A stretch of DNA of 64,000 nucleotides from TMP-7 sp038212445 (GCA_038212445.1 JBBQUM010000007.1:124001-188000), one strand, 5' to 3'. Shown: positions 1 through 9,190, counted from the stretch's first letter. Translations and numbers: made by a program. Notes: generated by a model not told the origin, from the letters alone.

Positions 1-51
1 CAATCCGTGCCATTCGTCAATCTCTAACCTACAGGCGATATCCTGGTCGCC

Positions 52-1167
52 ATGCGATCGCCTTTACGCTTGTGCGCCGCCGCGCTCGTGACCGTCGTTT
101 CAACTCTCGCCGACGACGGCCCTCGCCTCAACGAAATCCAGGTGATTGGCACCCACAACAGCTATCACGCAGGTATCGCGCCCAGCGAACAGAAGCTGAT
201 GATCGCCCGCAATCCAAAGGCGTTTGATGCGCTCGACTATCACCACGCACCGCTCGCCGACCAACTCTCCGCCGGTGTTCGCCAGATCGAACTGGACGTC
301 TTCGCTGACGCCAAGGGCGGGCGGTACGCTCACCCGATGGGTCCCATGAACGTCAAGTCGGCGGAATTACCTGCCGATCCTCCATATGACCCCGAGCATC
401 GGATGGCGAACCCAGGGTTCAAGGTGCTGCACGTCCAGGACGTGGATTATCGGAGTACCTGCGCCACCTTCGTCGACTGCCTGAAGACGGTCAGGGATTG
501 GTCGAAGCAGCATCCTAAGCACGTTCCGATTTTCATTCTGGTCGAGACCAAGCAGGATGTGCCGAAATCGGCCCTGCAGTTGACAGTCCCGGAGAAGTTC
601 ACCGCAGCTACCTTTGATGCGCTCGACGCCGAAATCCGGTCTGTGTTCTCCGAGGATGAAATGATCACGCCCGATCGTGTTCGCGGCGAGTACGACACGC
701 TGAACGAGGCGATCGCCAAGCGCGGCTGGCCGAGCCTCAACGATGCCTGCGGGAAAGTGCTCTTTCTCATGGACCAGCGGCCGGTAGGTCCGTTGTATCT
801 CGAAGGCCATCCCTCCCTGCGTGGGCGGGCCATCTTCACCAATGCTGTACCCGGCGCGCCGGACGCCGCGTTCACCGAACAGAACGACGGCACCGAGGCG
901 GCCATCGCAGCACTGGTGAAGCAAGGCTACCTGGTTCGCACCCGCTCGGATTCGGAAACCCGCCAGGCGCGGACCAACGACACAACCCGTCGCGACATTG
1001 CCCTGAGAAGCGGAGCGCAAATGGTGAGCACCGACTATCCTGCATCAGAACCGTCTTCGTGGACCGCATACTCCGTCTCCCTTCCGGGCGGCGGGGCCGC
1101 GCGCTGCAATCCCGTCCTGAAGCCGAAAGGTTGTTCAGAACCCCTGGAAGATAACTCCGCCCGGTGA
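52..1167 (+). CDS. Secreted Ca2+-dependent phosphoinositide phospholipase C-like protein
   Basis: The protein has 371 residues. Residues 1-20 form a short signal peptide (basic start, then an Ala/Val-rich stretch), so it is probably exported. The segment GTHNSYH at about residue 33 is the catalytic-His motif of the PI-PLC X-like TIM-barrel fold, and RQIELDVFAD about 45 residues later fits the metal/acid-base region. The length and the long insertion match the bacterial Ca2+-dependent PI-PLC (PI-PLC-C1-like) family, which cleaves phosphodiester bonds in phosphoinositides or related lipids. The substrate here is unknown. The next gene starts 12 bases downstream on the same strand. The family call rests on motifs only. 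Confidence 0.8.
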   Translation: MRSPLRLCAAALVTVVSTLADDGPRLNEIQVIGTHNSYHAGIAPSEQKLMIARNPKAFDALDYHHAPLADQLSAGVRQIELDVFADAKGGRYAHPMGPMNVKSAELPADPPYDPEHRMANPGFKVLHVQDVDYRSTCATFVDCLKTVRDWSKQHPKHVPIFILVETKQDVPKSALQLTVPEKFTAATFDALDAEIRSVFSEDEMITPDRVRGEYDTLNEAIAKRGWPSLNDACGKVLFLMDQRPVGPLYLEGHPSLRGRAIFTNAVPGAPDAAFTEQNDGTEAAIAALVKQGYLVRTRSDSETRQARTNDTTRRDIALRSGAQMVSTDYPASEPSSWTAYSVSLPGGGAARCNPVLKPKGCSEPLEDNSAR

Positions 1168-1179
1168 TATCATCCCCGC

Positions 1180-1719
1180 ATGTCGACAATCGGAGTTCGT
1201 TTGATCACCGGACTGTCCATGCTGGCGCTGCTGGCGCTCGCGCAGACTGTCCCCGTCGAAATCGGTAAAGGCTGGCTGCCTGAATTCAACCACGCCTCAA
1301 ATCAGTTGAATGCGCTGGCCGACGCAACACCGGCTGAGAAGTTCAGTTGGCGTCCCGCGCCGGGCGTTCGCTCGGTGGGCGAAGTCTATATGCACATCAC
1401 GCTGGGCAACTATTTCCTGTTGGGACAGGCCGGCGTCAAAATCCCCCCCGCGGCCGCCGATGTGATGAAAGGTGGAGAGAAAACTCTCACCGCTAAAGCC
1501 GACATCATAATAGCACTAAAGGATTCACAGTCATTGGTGCGCGAGAGCTACCCGAAGGCCGATCGCGCAAAGGCAGTGAAGTTCTTCGGCGGCGATACTA
1601 CCGTCGATGGCGTCCTGCTGCGATTGCTGGTACACAACCACGAGCACATGGGCCAATCCATCGGCTACGCGCGAATGGCCGGCGTGGTGCCTCCTTGGTC
1701 ACAGGGAACTCCGCAGTAG
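1180..1719 (+). CDS. DinB-family (four-helix bundle) protein, probably secreted
   Basis: This 179-residue protein starts with a hydrophobic segment (residues 7-22) that looks like a signal peptide. It continues with a helical body matching DinB_2-type proteins: W-P near SWRPAPGVRSVGE, a His in MHITLGN and a C-terminal HNHEHMGQ. The spaced histidines are the family's usual metal-binding triad. DinB-like proteins are putative metal-dependent enzymes, some being thiol-dependent transferases; the substrate cannot be read from sequence. It follows the phospholipase-like gene by 12 bases and is probably co-transcribed with it. The exported form is common in Acidobacteriota (knowledge-based). Confidence 0.75.
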   Translation: MSTIGVRLITGLSMLALLALAQTVPVEIGKGWLPEFNHASNQLNALADATPAEKFSWRPAPGVRSVGEVYMHITLGNYFLLGQAGVKIPPAAADVMKGGEKTLTAKADIIIALKDSQSLVRESYPKADRAKAVKFFGGDTTVDGVLLRLLVHNHEHMGQSIGYARMAGVVPPWSQGTPQ

Positions 1720-1817
1720 ACTATTGAGGCGCATCGAATTTTCGGGCCGATCTGCCCTTCTCACGATACAATTGGGTTTTCCGTTATGAAGTTTGTCTGG
1801 GTTGCGTCTTAACCTTG

Positions 1818-4475
1818 ATGTTTTCTCCACGGACCGTCGCCGCATTTCTGGCAATCACCGCTTCCGCACTCGCCCAATCGGGAACTTACTCGGTACGCGC
1901 TTTCGCGGGGAGTTTCCGGGCCGTAGGAGATGGCGGACCTGCCACCTCGGCCATCCTGTGGTCGCCTCGCGGTGTTTCACTCGACGCCGCCGGCAATCTC
2001 TACATCGCCGACACCGGCGACGCTCGCATCCGCAAAGTGGCAGTCGACGGGACCATCACTACCGTGGCGGGCTTTTTCGCCGGCTACTCGGGTGATGGCG
2101 GCAGCGCCACCAGCGCCTACATCGCATTTCCCTCCAAAGCCGTCGCCGCACCTAACGGCGACATTTACATCGCCGACAGCGCCAACAACCGCATTCGACG
2201 AATTAGCTCTTCCGGCATTATCACCACAGTAGCCGGTACAGGCCAAGCCGGATTCTCAGGAGATAGCGCGTCGGCTACCGCCATTCAGCTAAGTTTTCCC
2301 CGTGACATCGCTGTGGATCCCAACGGCAACGTCTTCATCGCCGATACCAACAACACGCGCATCCGCCGCCTGACTCCTCAGGGCGCCATCGCAACCGTCG
2401 CCGGTTCGGGCGCGTTCGGTTTCTTTGGAGACCAGGGTGCCGCCACCGGCGCTCAACTGGCGTCGCCGCGAGGTGTCGCAATTGACTCGGGTGGCGCCAT
2501 CTACATCGCCGATACGCTGAACCACCGTATCCGAAAGATTGCGCCGGATGGCACCATCACTACCATCGCCGGCGGCAATCAATCCGGCTTTGGGGGCGAT
2601 GGAAGCAACGCCTCGTTTGCGCGTCTCAATTCGCCGTCCGCCATTGCGGTTGACCGGCTAGGCAACATCTACTTCACCGACACCGGCAACCAGAGGGTCC
2701 GCAAGATCAACGGCGCGGGCGTCATCACAACCATCGCCGGCACCGGCGCGGTTGGATTCAGCGGAGATGGCGGTCAGGGAACATCGGCGCAGTTGAACTT
2801 TCCCCAGTCGATCGCGGTGGACTCCGCCGGCAACGTGTATATCGCCGATACCGAGAACAACCGCGTACGGAAGATAGATACGCAGGGCATCATCACCACC
2901 GTTGCGGGATCGAACACCGGAGCCGGCGACGGTGGGCTGGCGGCCAGCGCCCGGTTGTTCCAACCGAGTGGCGTTGCGCTTGATGGCTCCGGCAATGTCT
3001 ACATCGCCGACACGTCCAACCACCGGGTACGCATGGTGAATCCGCAGGGTGTGATTCAGACCGTCGCGGGCAACGGCACAGCCGGCTATTCAGGAGATGG
3101 AAGGTCCGCGACACTGGCGCAGTTAAGCAGTCCCGTCGGACTGGCAGTAGACCGGTCGGGCGCGCTTTACATCGCCGATCAAGGGAATCATGCCATCCGC
3201 AAAGTATCCTCTGGCGTCATTTCGACCGTCGCCGGCACCGGGCTTGCGGGCACGGATGGAGACGGTGGTCTCGCAACCGCCGCGATGCTTTTCAATCCGA
3301 GTGGCGTTGCTTTCGATAAGGCAGGCACTCTCTACATCGCCGATTCAGGTAACAATCGCATCCGCGTAATCTCGGGAGGCATCATCCGAAATTTCGCCGG
3401 CGATGCAGCGGGCTTTCCAGCATTCTCCGGAGACAATGGACCTGCAGCGGCCGCCGGATTCAATTATCCGATCGCGCTCGCGTTTGACGACCTCGGTAAT
3501 CTTTACGTCTCCGACTACTTCAACAACCGCATCCGAAAAATTACGGTTGGCGGCACCACCATCACCACTTTCGCTGGAACGGGCGTTGGAGGCGCATTGG
3601 GCGACGGCGGACCCGCCACCCAGGCGCAACTCGATTTGCCCGCGGGACTCGCTTTCGATTCCAACCGCACCCTGTACGTCGCTGACCTGCTGAACAACCG
3701 CGTGCGAACTATCGCGTCTAACGGTGTCATCCGCACCATCGCCGGCGGCGTCCGCAATGACTACGGCGACGGTGGACCCGCACTCGACGCGGCTTTTCTC
3801 AGCCCTCGCGACGTAGCCGTGGACGCCTCCGGTAATGTGTACGTCGTCGATCAGGAAGCCCATCGTGTTCGCAAGCTTACGCAGTCATCGGTTTCGATTC
3901 GCTCCATCGTCAACGCCGCGAGTGGTGTTTCCGGCGCCATCGCACCGGGAGAAGCGATTACCATCTACGGCAGCCAGCTTGGAGCCGACGTCACCTTCGA
4001 CGGAATCCCGGCGTTAACGCTCTACTCCTCGCCCACCCAGGTAAACGTGATCGTGCCCCGATCTCTCGCAGGCAGGACGCTGACGCAGTTGCGTGTCACC
4101 AACCCTGAGTTCGGCAACGACATCTTCGCCCTCAACGTCCAGGATGCCGCACCCGGAATTTTCACGATTGGCGGGTCGGGCTCAGGACAGGCAGCTATCG
4201 TCAATCAGAACGGGACGATCAATTCCACCGGCAACCCTGCACCTCCCGGTACCATCATCGCGATCTACGGCACCGGCAACGGCGTTTTGAACAACGCAAT
4301 CGTGCGGATTCAGGGCCAGAACGCCGAGGTCCTGTTCGCCGGAGAGACCGCACCTGGCCTTTATCAGGTGAACGCTCGCGTCCCGTCGAATGCAGCGGCG
4401 TCCGATCGCGCCACCATCGAACTCCTAACGGGTTCTTTTGCCGCGCAGACCGGCACCACGGTTGTCATTCGTTGA
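1818..4475 (+). CDS. NHL-repeat beta-propeller protein with Solibacter-type C-terminal domain
   Basis: After a signal peptide (residues about 1-20, ending near ALAQ) come 12 NHL-type repeats of about 56 residues. Each has the pattern GDGG-A---L--P-G-A-D--GN-YIADT-N-RIRK---G-I-T-AG, enough for two six-bladed propellers. The last about 190 residues (from SIVNAASGVSGAIAPGE) match the TIGR03437-type domain found at the C-terminus of many Solibacter surface proteins. It is presumably exported and involved in binding or scaffolding; no catalytic residues are evident. ATG at 1818 is preferred over the adjoining TTG at 1815; no clear ribosome site precedes either. The stop codon overlaps the TTG start of the next gene. 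Confidence 0.88.
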   Translation: MFSPRTVAAFLAITASALAQSGTYSVRAFAGSFRAVGDGGPATSAILWSPRGVSLDAAGNLYIADTGDARIRKVAVDGTITTVAGFFAGYSGDGGSATSAYIAFPSKAVAAPNGDIYIADSANNRIRRISSSGIITTVAGTGQAGFSGDSASATAIQLSFPRDIAVDPNGNVFIADTNNTRIRRLTPQGAIATVAGSGAFGFFGDQGAATGAQLASPRGVAIDSGGAIYIADTLNHRIRKIAPDGTITTIAGGNQSGFGGDGSNASFARLNSPSAIAVDRLGNIYFTDTGNQRVRKINGAGVITTIAGTGAVGFSGDGGQGTSAQLNFPQSIAVDSAGNVYIADTENNRVRKIDTQGIITTVAGSNTGAGDGGLAASARLFQPSGVALDGSGNVYIADTSNHRVRMVNPQGVIQTVAGNGTAGYSGDGRSATLAQLSSPVGLAVDRSGALYIADQGNHAIRKVSSGVISTVAGTGLAGTDGDGGLATAAMLFNPSGVAFDKAGTLYIADSGNNRIRVISGGIIRNFAGDAAGFPAFSGDNGPAAAAGFNYPIALAFDDLGNLYVSDYFNNRIRKITVGGTTITTFAGTGVGGALGDGGPATQAQLDLPAGLAFDSNRTLYVADLLNNRVRTIASNGVIRTIAGGVRNDYGDGGPALDAAFLSPRDVAVDASGNVYVVDQEAHRVRKLTQSSVSIRSIVNAASGVSGAIAPGEAITIYGSQLGADVTFDGIPALTLYSSPTQVNVIVPRSLAGRTLTQLRVTNPEFGNDIFALNVQDAAPGIFTIGGSGSGQAAIVNQNGTINSTGNPAPPGTIIAIYGTGNGVLNNAIVRIQGQNAEVLFAGETAPGLYQVNARVPSNAAASDRATIELLTGSFAAQTGTTVVIR

Positions 4476-5461
4476 GTTCAACTGCCCCCGCCATTATCCG
4501 CGCGGAAATGCGGGGGCGCTCCATCCCGTTCGTTCGGTTCATGGAACTCGCGCTGTACGCGCCCGGCGCCGGTTATTACGTGCGGCCGGATCGCGATCCG
4601 TTCGGGAAGTCGGGTGACTTCTTTACGGCGGAACAGATTCAGCCTGTCTTCGGGATGCTAATCGCACGCCTCCTTCGTGAGCGGCTAGCTCGGCTTGATG
4701 CCAGCACCATCGTTGAACTCGGACCTGGACGCCGCGAAATGGCGGCGGCATTCGAAGGCTTCGACTACCGGCCCGTCGATTCCGGCGATCACCTGCCTGC
4801 TTCATTCGCTGGAGTCGTCTTCGCCAATGAGTTCTTTGACGCGCATCCGGTTCACTTGGTGAAGCGACGCCGGGGAAAGTGGCGCGAACTATACGTCGTT
4901 GCCGGCGGAGAAGATTTCAGTTGGGCGCCGCGAACGCGTGAGCCCCGTCCAGACCTCGCCGCCTACCTCGAGCGTTACCACGCGCATTCACCAGAAGCGT
5001 CCACCGTCGAAGTGAACCTCAGTGCGCTCTCGTGGGTGGCATCCGTATCGGCTGCTGTCGATCGCGGCTGTTTCATCATCATCGACTACGGCTATACCGC
5101 GCGCGAGTTTCCGCGTCACGCGCATGGAACGTTGATGAGCTACCACCGTCATCAAGCCGGCGACGATGTCCTGCGCGATCCGGGAAATCGCGATATCACC
5201 GCGCACGTTGCCTGGACTCCCCTCCAGGACGCGCTGGTTCAACATGATTGGAAAATAGAAACCTTTGCGACTCTCGGCAGCGTACTCCTTGACGCCGGCG
5301 TTGTCGATGAATTCGCGTTTTTGTTCGAAAACTGCAGCAATCTGGAGATCCTGCGACGGAGGATGCAGTTGAAGACGCTGCTGTTCGGCATGGGCGAAAC
5401 GTTCCGCGTTCTGATCGCATCGCGATCGCGTGGCAGTGTCGAAACTGGTGCTACCCAATAA
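4472..5461 (+). CDS. SAM-dependent methyltransferase, MidA/NDUFAF7-like
   Basis: This 329-residue protein has the N-terminal pattern of the MidA/DUF185 family (PFVRFMELALYAPGAGYY, then GDFFTAEQIQPVFG), a SAM-binding glycine motif IVELGPGRREM at about residue 75 and the ANEFFDAHPVH segment typical of the family. The eukaryotic member NDUFAF7 methylates an arginine of a complex I subunit; the bacterial substrate is not known. It starts at TTG 4472, overlapping the upstream TGA in the string TTGA, which suggests translational coupling. A bidirectional terminator lies right after the stop. Confidence 0.85.
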   Translation: MSSTAPAIIRAEMRGRSIPFVRFMELALYAPGAGYYVRPDRDPFGKSGDFFTAEQIQPVFGMLIARLLRERLARLDASTIVELGPGRREMAAAFEGFDYRPVDSGDHLPASFAGVVFANEFFDAHPVHLVKRRRGKWRELYVVAGGEDFSWAPRTREPRPDLAAYLERYHAHSPEASTVEVNLSALSWVASVSAAVDRGCFIIIDYGYTAREFPRHAHGTLMSYHRHQAGDDVLRDPGNRDITAHVAWTPLQDALVQHDWKIETFATLGSVLLDAGVVDEFAFLFENCSNLEILRRRMQLKTLLFGMGETFRVLIASRSRGSVETGATQ

Positions 5462-5465
5462 AAAC

Positions 5466-5492
5466 GGCCCCGATTGCTCGGGGCCGGTTGAT
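5466..5492. terminator. Bidirectional Rho-independent terminator
   Basis: The arms GGCCCC (5466-5471) and GGGGCC (5480-5485) enclose an 8-base loop. On the plus strand a T-run (5496-5502) follows within about ten bases. On the minus strand the hairpin is followed directly by GTTTTTATT. It sits between the convergent methyltransferase gene and the small Lys/Ala peptide gene and can serve both. Confidence 0.75.
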
Positions 5493-5533
5493 CTGTTTTT
5501 TTCTGCTAACCCTCTATGGGGTTCCCGAAATGA

Positions 5534-5605
5534 CTACTTCTTCTTTTTCGGAGCGGCCTTCTTTGCAGGGGCCTTCTTAGCAGCTTTTTTGGTTGCGTTT
5601 TTCAT
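5534..5605 (-). CDS. 23-residue Lys/Ala-rich basic peptide (histone-H1-tail-like)
   Basis: The minus-strand ORF encodes 23 residues, begins MKNATKKAAKK and ends APKKKK before TAG. It contains about a dozen Lys and otherwise almost only Ala and Pro, the composition of H1/Hc1-like DNA-binding tails. An AGGGAG ribosome site lies about nine bases before the ATG, a near-consensus sigma-70 promoter stands upstream, and a terminator follows. This complete expression unit argues that it is a real gene rather than chance. Nucleic-acid binding is inferred from charge alone. It is below the length cutoff of most gene finders. Confidence 0.65.
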   Translation of the reverse strand: MKNATKKAAKKAPAKKAAPKKKK

Positions 5606-5664
5606 TCGGTGATTCTCCCTAACATCAAAATCTGCGATCCCTTACGAGACCGCAGTGTGATTCA

Positions 5665-5693
5665 TATATAAGGTTGTTTTGAAAACTTGTCAA
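5665..5693 (-). promoter_or_regulatory. Near-consensus sigma-70 promoter of the Lys/Ala peptide gene
   Basis: Read on the minus strand: TTGACA (5693-5688), exactly 17 bases, then TATATA (5670-5665). The surrounding DNA is markedly AT-rich compared with the rest of the window. The predicted transcript start near 5657 leaves a leader of about 50 bases before the peptide ATG at 5605. Confidence 0.75.
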
Positions 5694-5768
5694 GAAAATA
5701 ATGCATGGACGAGATGCGCGTCAGGGCTGATATTTCTCAAAAACGTTATTAGCTAAAATTGTTTTAGA

Positions 5769-6476
5769 GTGCTTCGAGCCTTCAGACCGCTTTTTTGCGC
5801 CCATGCAGCGATGTTGGTGATCGTGTGCTTCTCTTTTCTCGACGCGTCGTGCGCGAAAAAACAGAAGCTTCGGCCCATCGTTCTCACACCGCGCATCGGC
5901 TCGACGGAAACAGGCATCGCCAGTTGGTACGGCATTCCTTATCATGGACGGCGCGCTGCCGGCGGAGAGATCTACGACATGGAACAACTGGTAGCCGCCC
6001 ATCGCACTCTGCCGTTCAACACCTGGGTTGAGGTTCTCAATCTCGACAACAGCCGCAGCGTAACCGTTCGCATCATCGACCGCGGTCCGTTCATCGAGGG
6101 GCGCATCATCGATCTCTCAAAAGCGGCCGCGCGAGAGATCGAGATGCTAGGACCGGGCATCGCGAAGGTCCGTGTGCGCATCGTCACCGCTCCCCCCGCA
6201 ACCGCTCAACCCTCGATCGCTGCCTTTGCGATTCAAATTGGCGCCTTTCAGGAAAAGCGGCGCGCTGAAGAACTGCGCGCGCGGTTCGAGCTGGAGTACG
6301 GCACCGCTCAGATCGTGTATCGTGCCGGCAACCCTCCCGTTTGGCGGGTCCTGGTCGGCAATGTGAGCGATCTGGATGCTGCTAACGAGTTGCAGCAGCG
6401 GATTCAACTGGCGGGCCACCCCTCATTTGTCGTTCGGCTTGACCCATCACCCGCGCCGGCACCGAAAATTCAGTGA
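5769..6476 (+). CDS. rlpA: RlpA-family septal ring lytic transglycosylase lipoprotein with SPOR domain
   Basis: The 235-residue protein starts at GTG with a lipoprotein signal peptide ending in a LDASC lipobox (Cys at about residue 28). Residues about 50-135 form the RlpA double-psi beta-barrel: GIASWYG, the invariant HGRRAAGGE-type segment, AAHRTLPFNT and RIIDRGPF. Residues about 150-228 are a SPOR domain (FAIQIGAF) that binds denuded septal peptidoglycan. RlpA cleaves such glycan strands during daughter-cell separation. No clear ribosome site precedes the GTG; an internal ATG at 5811 would leave a very short signal peptide, so GTG is preferred. Confidence 0.88.
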   Translation: MLRAFRPLFCAHAAMLVIVCFSFLDASCAKKQKLRPIVLTPRIGSTETGIASWYGIPYHGRRAAGGEIYDMEQLVAAHRTLPFNTWVEVLNLDNSRSVTVRIIDRGPFIEGRIIDLSKAAAREIEMLGPGIAKVRVRIVTAPPATAQPSIAAFAIQIGAFQEKRRAEELRARFELEYGTAQIVYRAGNPPVWRVLVGNVSDLDAANELQQRIQLAGHPSFVVRLDPSPAPAPKIQ

Positions 6477-6538
6477 GAACCTTCGAAGATTTTTCCCACT
6501 TATATCAATAGGACCTTGAAAAGAAAGTCCGGGTCGTT

Positions 6539-6554
6539 CCGGTAGTCCTACCGG
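6539..6554. promoter_or_regulatory. Inverted repeat upstream of the sigma-54 activator gene
   Basis: Arms CCGGTAG and CTACCGG are separated by two bases, in the 240-base gap between rlpA and the Fis-type regulator. There is no T-run, so a terminator is unlikely; an operator is possible but unproven. The rest of the gap (6477-6716) holds no gene that I can see. Confidence 0.3.
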
Positions 6555-6716
6555 CTACCCCCACATGAGTGTGATCGTGAATGCCTCAAATAGAATTCAT
6601 CGTGGGTACTTTGCGGGATTCACAGATGAACATCACGCCCGCTATAGTAGGACTTCCGAAATCAAAAGCATCAACTGCTCGCCGCCCCCGAGGCGATCGT
6701 TGGGACTAGGGAGACG

Positions 6717-7769
6717 ATGATCTCGAGGACCGAAAGTCCGCGTCGGCATGTTCTGGTCGGCGAGTCGACCAAAATTCGTCAGGTGCTACGCCTGATAGAA
6801 AAGCTTGGAAAGGGGCGTTGGCCCGCCTTGATCCTTGGCGAGACGGGGACGGGCAAAGAGGCTGTGGCGAGAGCAATCCACGACGCCAATCCAACCGGAC
6901 CGTTCGTCACCATCGATTGTTCATCATTGGTGGGGCCTCTGATGGAGAGCGAGCTATTCGGACACGCCAAGGGGTCATTCACGGGGGCATTCACAGCCAA
7001 GACCGGCTTGATCGAGATGGCCAACGGCGGCACGGCGTTCTTCGACGAAATCGGCGAGTTGCCGCTCGAACTCCAGGCGAAGATCCTCCGCGTCCTTCAA
7101 GAAAAAGAGTTCCGCCCTGTTGGCAGCCTGCAGACACGAACCTCCGACTTCCGGATCGTCGCAGCGACAAACCGGGATCTCGCGAAAGAGGTCGCCAAGG
7201 GCACCTTCCGGCAGGACCTCTACTATCGTCTTAACGTCGTGAGTGTCCGAATCGCTCCATTACGCGATCGGAAAGACGATCTGCCGAGCCTCGTTAGCCA
7301 CTTCCTGGAGCGCTACGGCAATGGTCACCGCCTCACCGGCGAGACGCTTGAAGCGCTTCTCTCTTACGACTGGCCCGGGAACGTCCGCGAACTTGAGAAT
7401 TCCATTCAGCACCTGGTGGCCGTAAATTCAGGTCCTCTGCTCCACACCCACGATCTTCCGTCCACTCTCCAGAACTTCCTGATGATGCGACGCGCCAGTG
7501 CGATGGCCATGACGCCTTCGGGATCCTGCGGCGCAACAATTGCCCCGTCTGCCGACGCGATAGCCAGAAGACCCGTCGCTTCGGCGGCCATCGGCGGGCA
7601 ATCAGCCGGCGGAATGCATCCCGTACTCCCTCTTTTCCAGGTGGAGCGGCGGGCAATCCTCCAGGCGATCGAATACACCAACGGCGACCGGGCCATCGCC
7701 GCCCACTTGCTGGGCATTGGCCGGACCACCCTGTACCGAAAGCTCAAGGAGTACCAGATCGCGGTTTAA
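6717..7769 (+). CDS. Sigma-54-dependent transcriptional activator (AAA+ plus Fis HTH, no receiver domain)
   Basis: The 350-residue protein starts at ATG 6717 with GGGAGA just upstream. It has Walker A GETGTGKE (about residue 41), the sigma-54 loop as GSFTGA (about residue 86), Walker B-type FFDEIGEL, an arginine-finger region, and a C-terminal Fis-type helix-turn-helix (HLLGIGRTTLYRKL). It lacks an N-terminal receiver or sensor domain, so it resembles PspF-like constitutive activators whose control must come from a partner protein. It remodels sigma-54 polymerase at -24/-12 promoters. Its stop shares a TTAA palindrome with the convergent ferredoxin gene. Confidence 0.9.
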   Translation: MISRTESPRRHVLVGESTKIRQVLRLIEKLGKGRWPALILGETGTGKEAVARAIHDANPTGPFVTIDCSSLVGPLMESELFGHAKGSFTGAFTAKTGLIEMANGGTAFFDEIGELPLELQAKILRVLQEKEFRPVGSLQTRTSDFRIVAATNRDLAKEVAKGTFRQDLYYRLNVVSVRIAPLRDRKDDLPSLVSHFLERYGNGHRLTGETLEALLSYDWPGNVRELENSIQHLVAVNSGPLLHTHDLPSTLQNFLMMRRASAMAMTPSGSCGATIAPSADAIARRPVASAAIGGQSAGGMHPVLPLFQVERRAILQAIEYTNGDRAIAAHLLGIGRTTLYRKLKEYQIAV

Positions 7770-8812
7770 CGCGGGTGAGCAAACTCGCGGGCGTGTGGAA
7801 TAAGCCGCTCGTAGACCTGGTAGGGGACCGCGCTGTCCCAATGTCCCGTCGCCTTAGCGACGCCCACCACAACAAAGAAGATTGCCGCGACGCCGGTGGC
7901 AATCATCCAGGGCTCCATCCTGCGGCGCCGCAACAGCCTCATATCCAGCGCACCTTCAGCCGGGCAGATGTTGACGCATTCCATGCAGCCCAGGCATTCC
8001 GCTGAACGGATAATTACCAGTTGATCCACCGGAAGCTGCGACGGGCACGCCTTGGCGCACTTCGCACAGTCGATGCAAACCGCCGCGTCTCGGCGAATGC
8101 GCAGCGGACTCAGTAAAGACGCAAGTCCCATCAGCGCACCGTACGGGCAGAGATAGCGGCACCAGAAATTCTGGACGAAGACGCTGGCGATCACAATGAT
8201 GCCTAGCACCACCGCAGCCGTCATCCCCATGTAGCGGAAGAAGTTGAGCATCTTCACGTCGGCGATCACGCCATAGGGCGAGTCGAGAAACGCCCGTATG
8301 GACGGCACCGGCATGGTCACGACGACATAGGCGAACAGAGAAAGCAGTATGTACTTCAGTGACCGCAGGCCGATGTCGGCCTTGCGGGGGAGCGACCAGT
8401 TGCGGCGGAAGATGTTCCGCCCCGCTTTCCAGAGCCACTCGGATAGCGTCCCGATCGGGCATAGCCAGCTGCAGAACGCCTTGCGCAGCAAGATCGACAT
8501 GAGCAGGAACGCGCTGAGCAGGAAGACCGTCGCCGGATGGACGGCCGGCAGTTCGCCAGTCAGCAGAAAGGCTTTGAGGTTCATGAGACCCGCAATGGGC
8601 AGCCAGCCTTCGATACCGGCAGGGCGGGTGACGTCGTGGATCGCTCCTCCAACCTCAAACTGACTGACGAAGAAATAGAACTGCGTGGCGATCCACACGT
8701 TCAGCAGCAGAAAGGCGGTTTGGAAGACGGCCCGAAGGCGCCGGGTGTCGGGCATCACGAAACGCCTGATCAGGAGCTTACGCGTTCGGGTTGCGGTCGC
8801 TGCTGCTGCCAC
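7766..8812 (-). CDS. Membrane 4Fe-4S polyferredoxin, NapH/NosR-C-like
   Basis: This 348-residue membrane protein has about five or six hydrophobic segments. Two CxxxCP motifs lie near membrane helices (FCSWLCPIG and CRYLCPYG), and two classical 4Fe-4S motifs near the C-terminal part (CIDCAKCAKACP and CLGCMECVNICP). This arrangement matches NapH/MauN/NosR-type electron-transfer proteins that pass quinol electrons to periplasmic partners. No partner oxidoreductase lies beside it here, so the acceptor is unknown. The 3' end overlaps the convergent regulator gene by four bases. Confidence 0.83.
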   Translation of the reverse strand: MAAAATATRTRKLLIRRFVMPDTRRLRAVFQTAFLLLNVWIATQFYFFVSQFEVGGAIHDVTRPAGIEGWLPIAGLMNLKAFLLTGELPAVHPATVFLLSAFLLMSILLRKAFCSWLCPIGTLSEWLWKAGRNIFRRNWSLPRKADIGLRSLKYILLSLFAYVVVTMPVPSIRAFLDSPYGVIADVKMLNFFRYMGMTAAVVLGIIVIASVFVQNFWCRYLCPYGALMGLASLLSPLRIRRDAAVCIDCAKCAKACPSQLPVDQLVIIRSAECLGCMECVNICPAEGALDMRLLRRRRMEPWMIATGVAAIFFVVVGVAKATGHWDSAVPYQVYERLIPHAREFAHPR

Positions 8813-8891
8813 GTGAGTCTCACTTTCCGACTCCAGTATGCAGAGGGATGGGGCTATTGCGCTGTGACCACGGTCACCAAAAAGCCGAAAA

Positions 8892-8915
8892 CCCGGTCAG
8901 GCTTCCCTGACCGGG
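8892..8915 (-). terminator. Rho-independent terminator of the YdcH-like gene
   Basis: A perfect 10-bp stem (CCCGGTCAGG / CCTGACCGGG) has a four-base loop. On the minus strand it is followed by TTTTCGGCTTTTT. On the plus strand only CGTTTT follows, so the minus-strand gene at 8951-9190 is the likely user. Confidence 0.8.
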
Positions 8916-8950
8916 CGTTTTGCTGAATCTTACTTCGCGCACCCAACAGC

Positions 8951-9190
8951 TTAGGCTACATGTTGAGTTTTGTACCGGGCCAGGATTTCCGTCATCTGAT
9001 CCTTCAGACTGAGCTTGAGTTTTTTTATCCGGTGCTCCTCTACCTCATCCTCTTCGGTCAAATGTTCCTTGGCTTCGATAGCTTCGATCTGACGTTTGTA
9101 TTCGGCATGCTGCTGAGCCAATTGCCGAAACGATTCATCAGTCGCCATCAGATGCGCTTTGAGTTCGTCTTGATTGTTAGTCGTCTCCAT
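8951..9190 (-). CDS. YdcH/DUF465-family small coiled-coil protein
   Basis: The protein has 79 residues from METTNN. The ATG at 9190 is chosen over a longer reading frame because AAAAGGAG lies just upstream and the similarity begins there. The sequence is one highly charged helical hairpin (AHLMATDESFRQLAQQH at the start, LKLSLKDQM near the end), typical of the DUF465 family of about 75 residues. Its function is unknown. A strong terminator follows. Confidence 0.8.
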   Translation of the reverse strand: METTNNQDELKAHLMATDESFRQLAQQHAEYKRQIEAIEAKEHLTEEDEVEEHRIKKLKLSLKDQMTEILARYKTQHVA

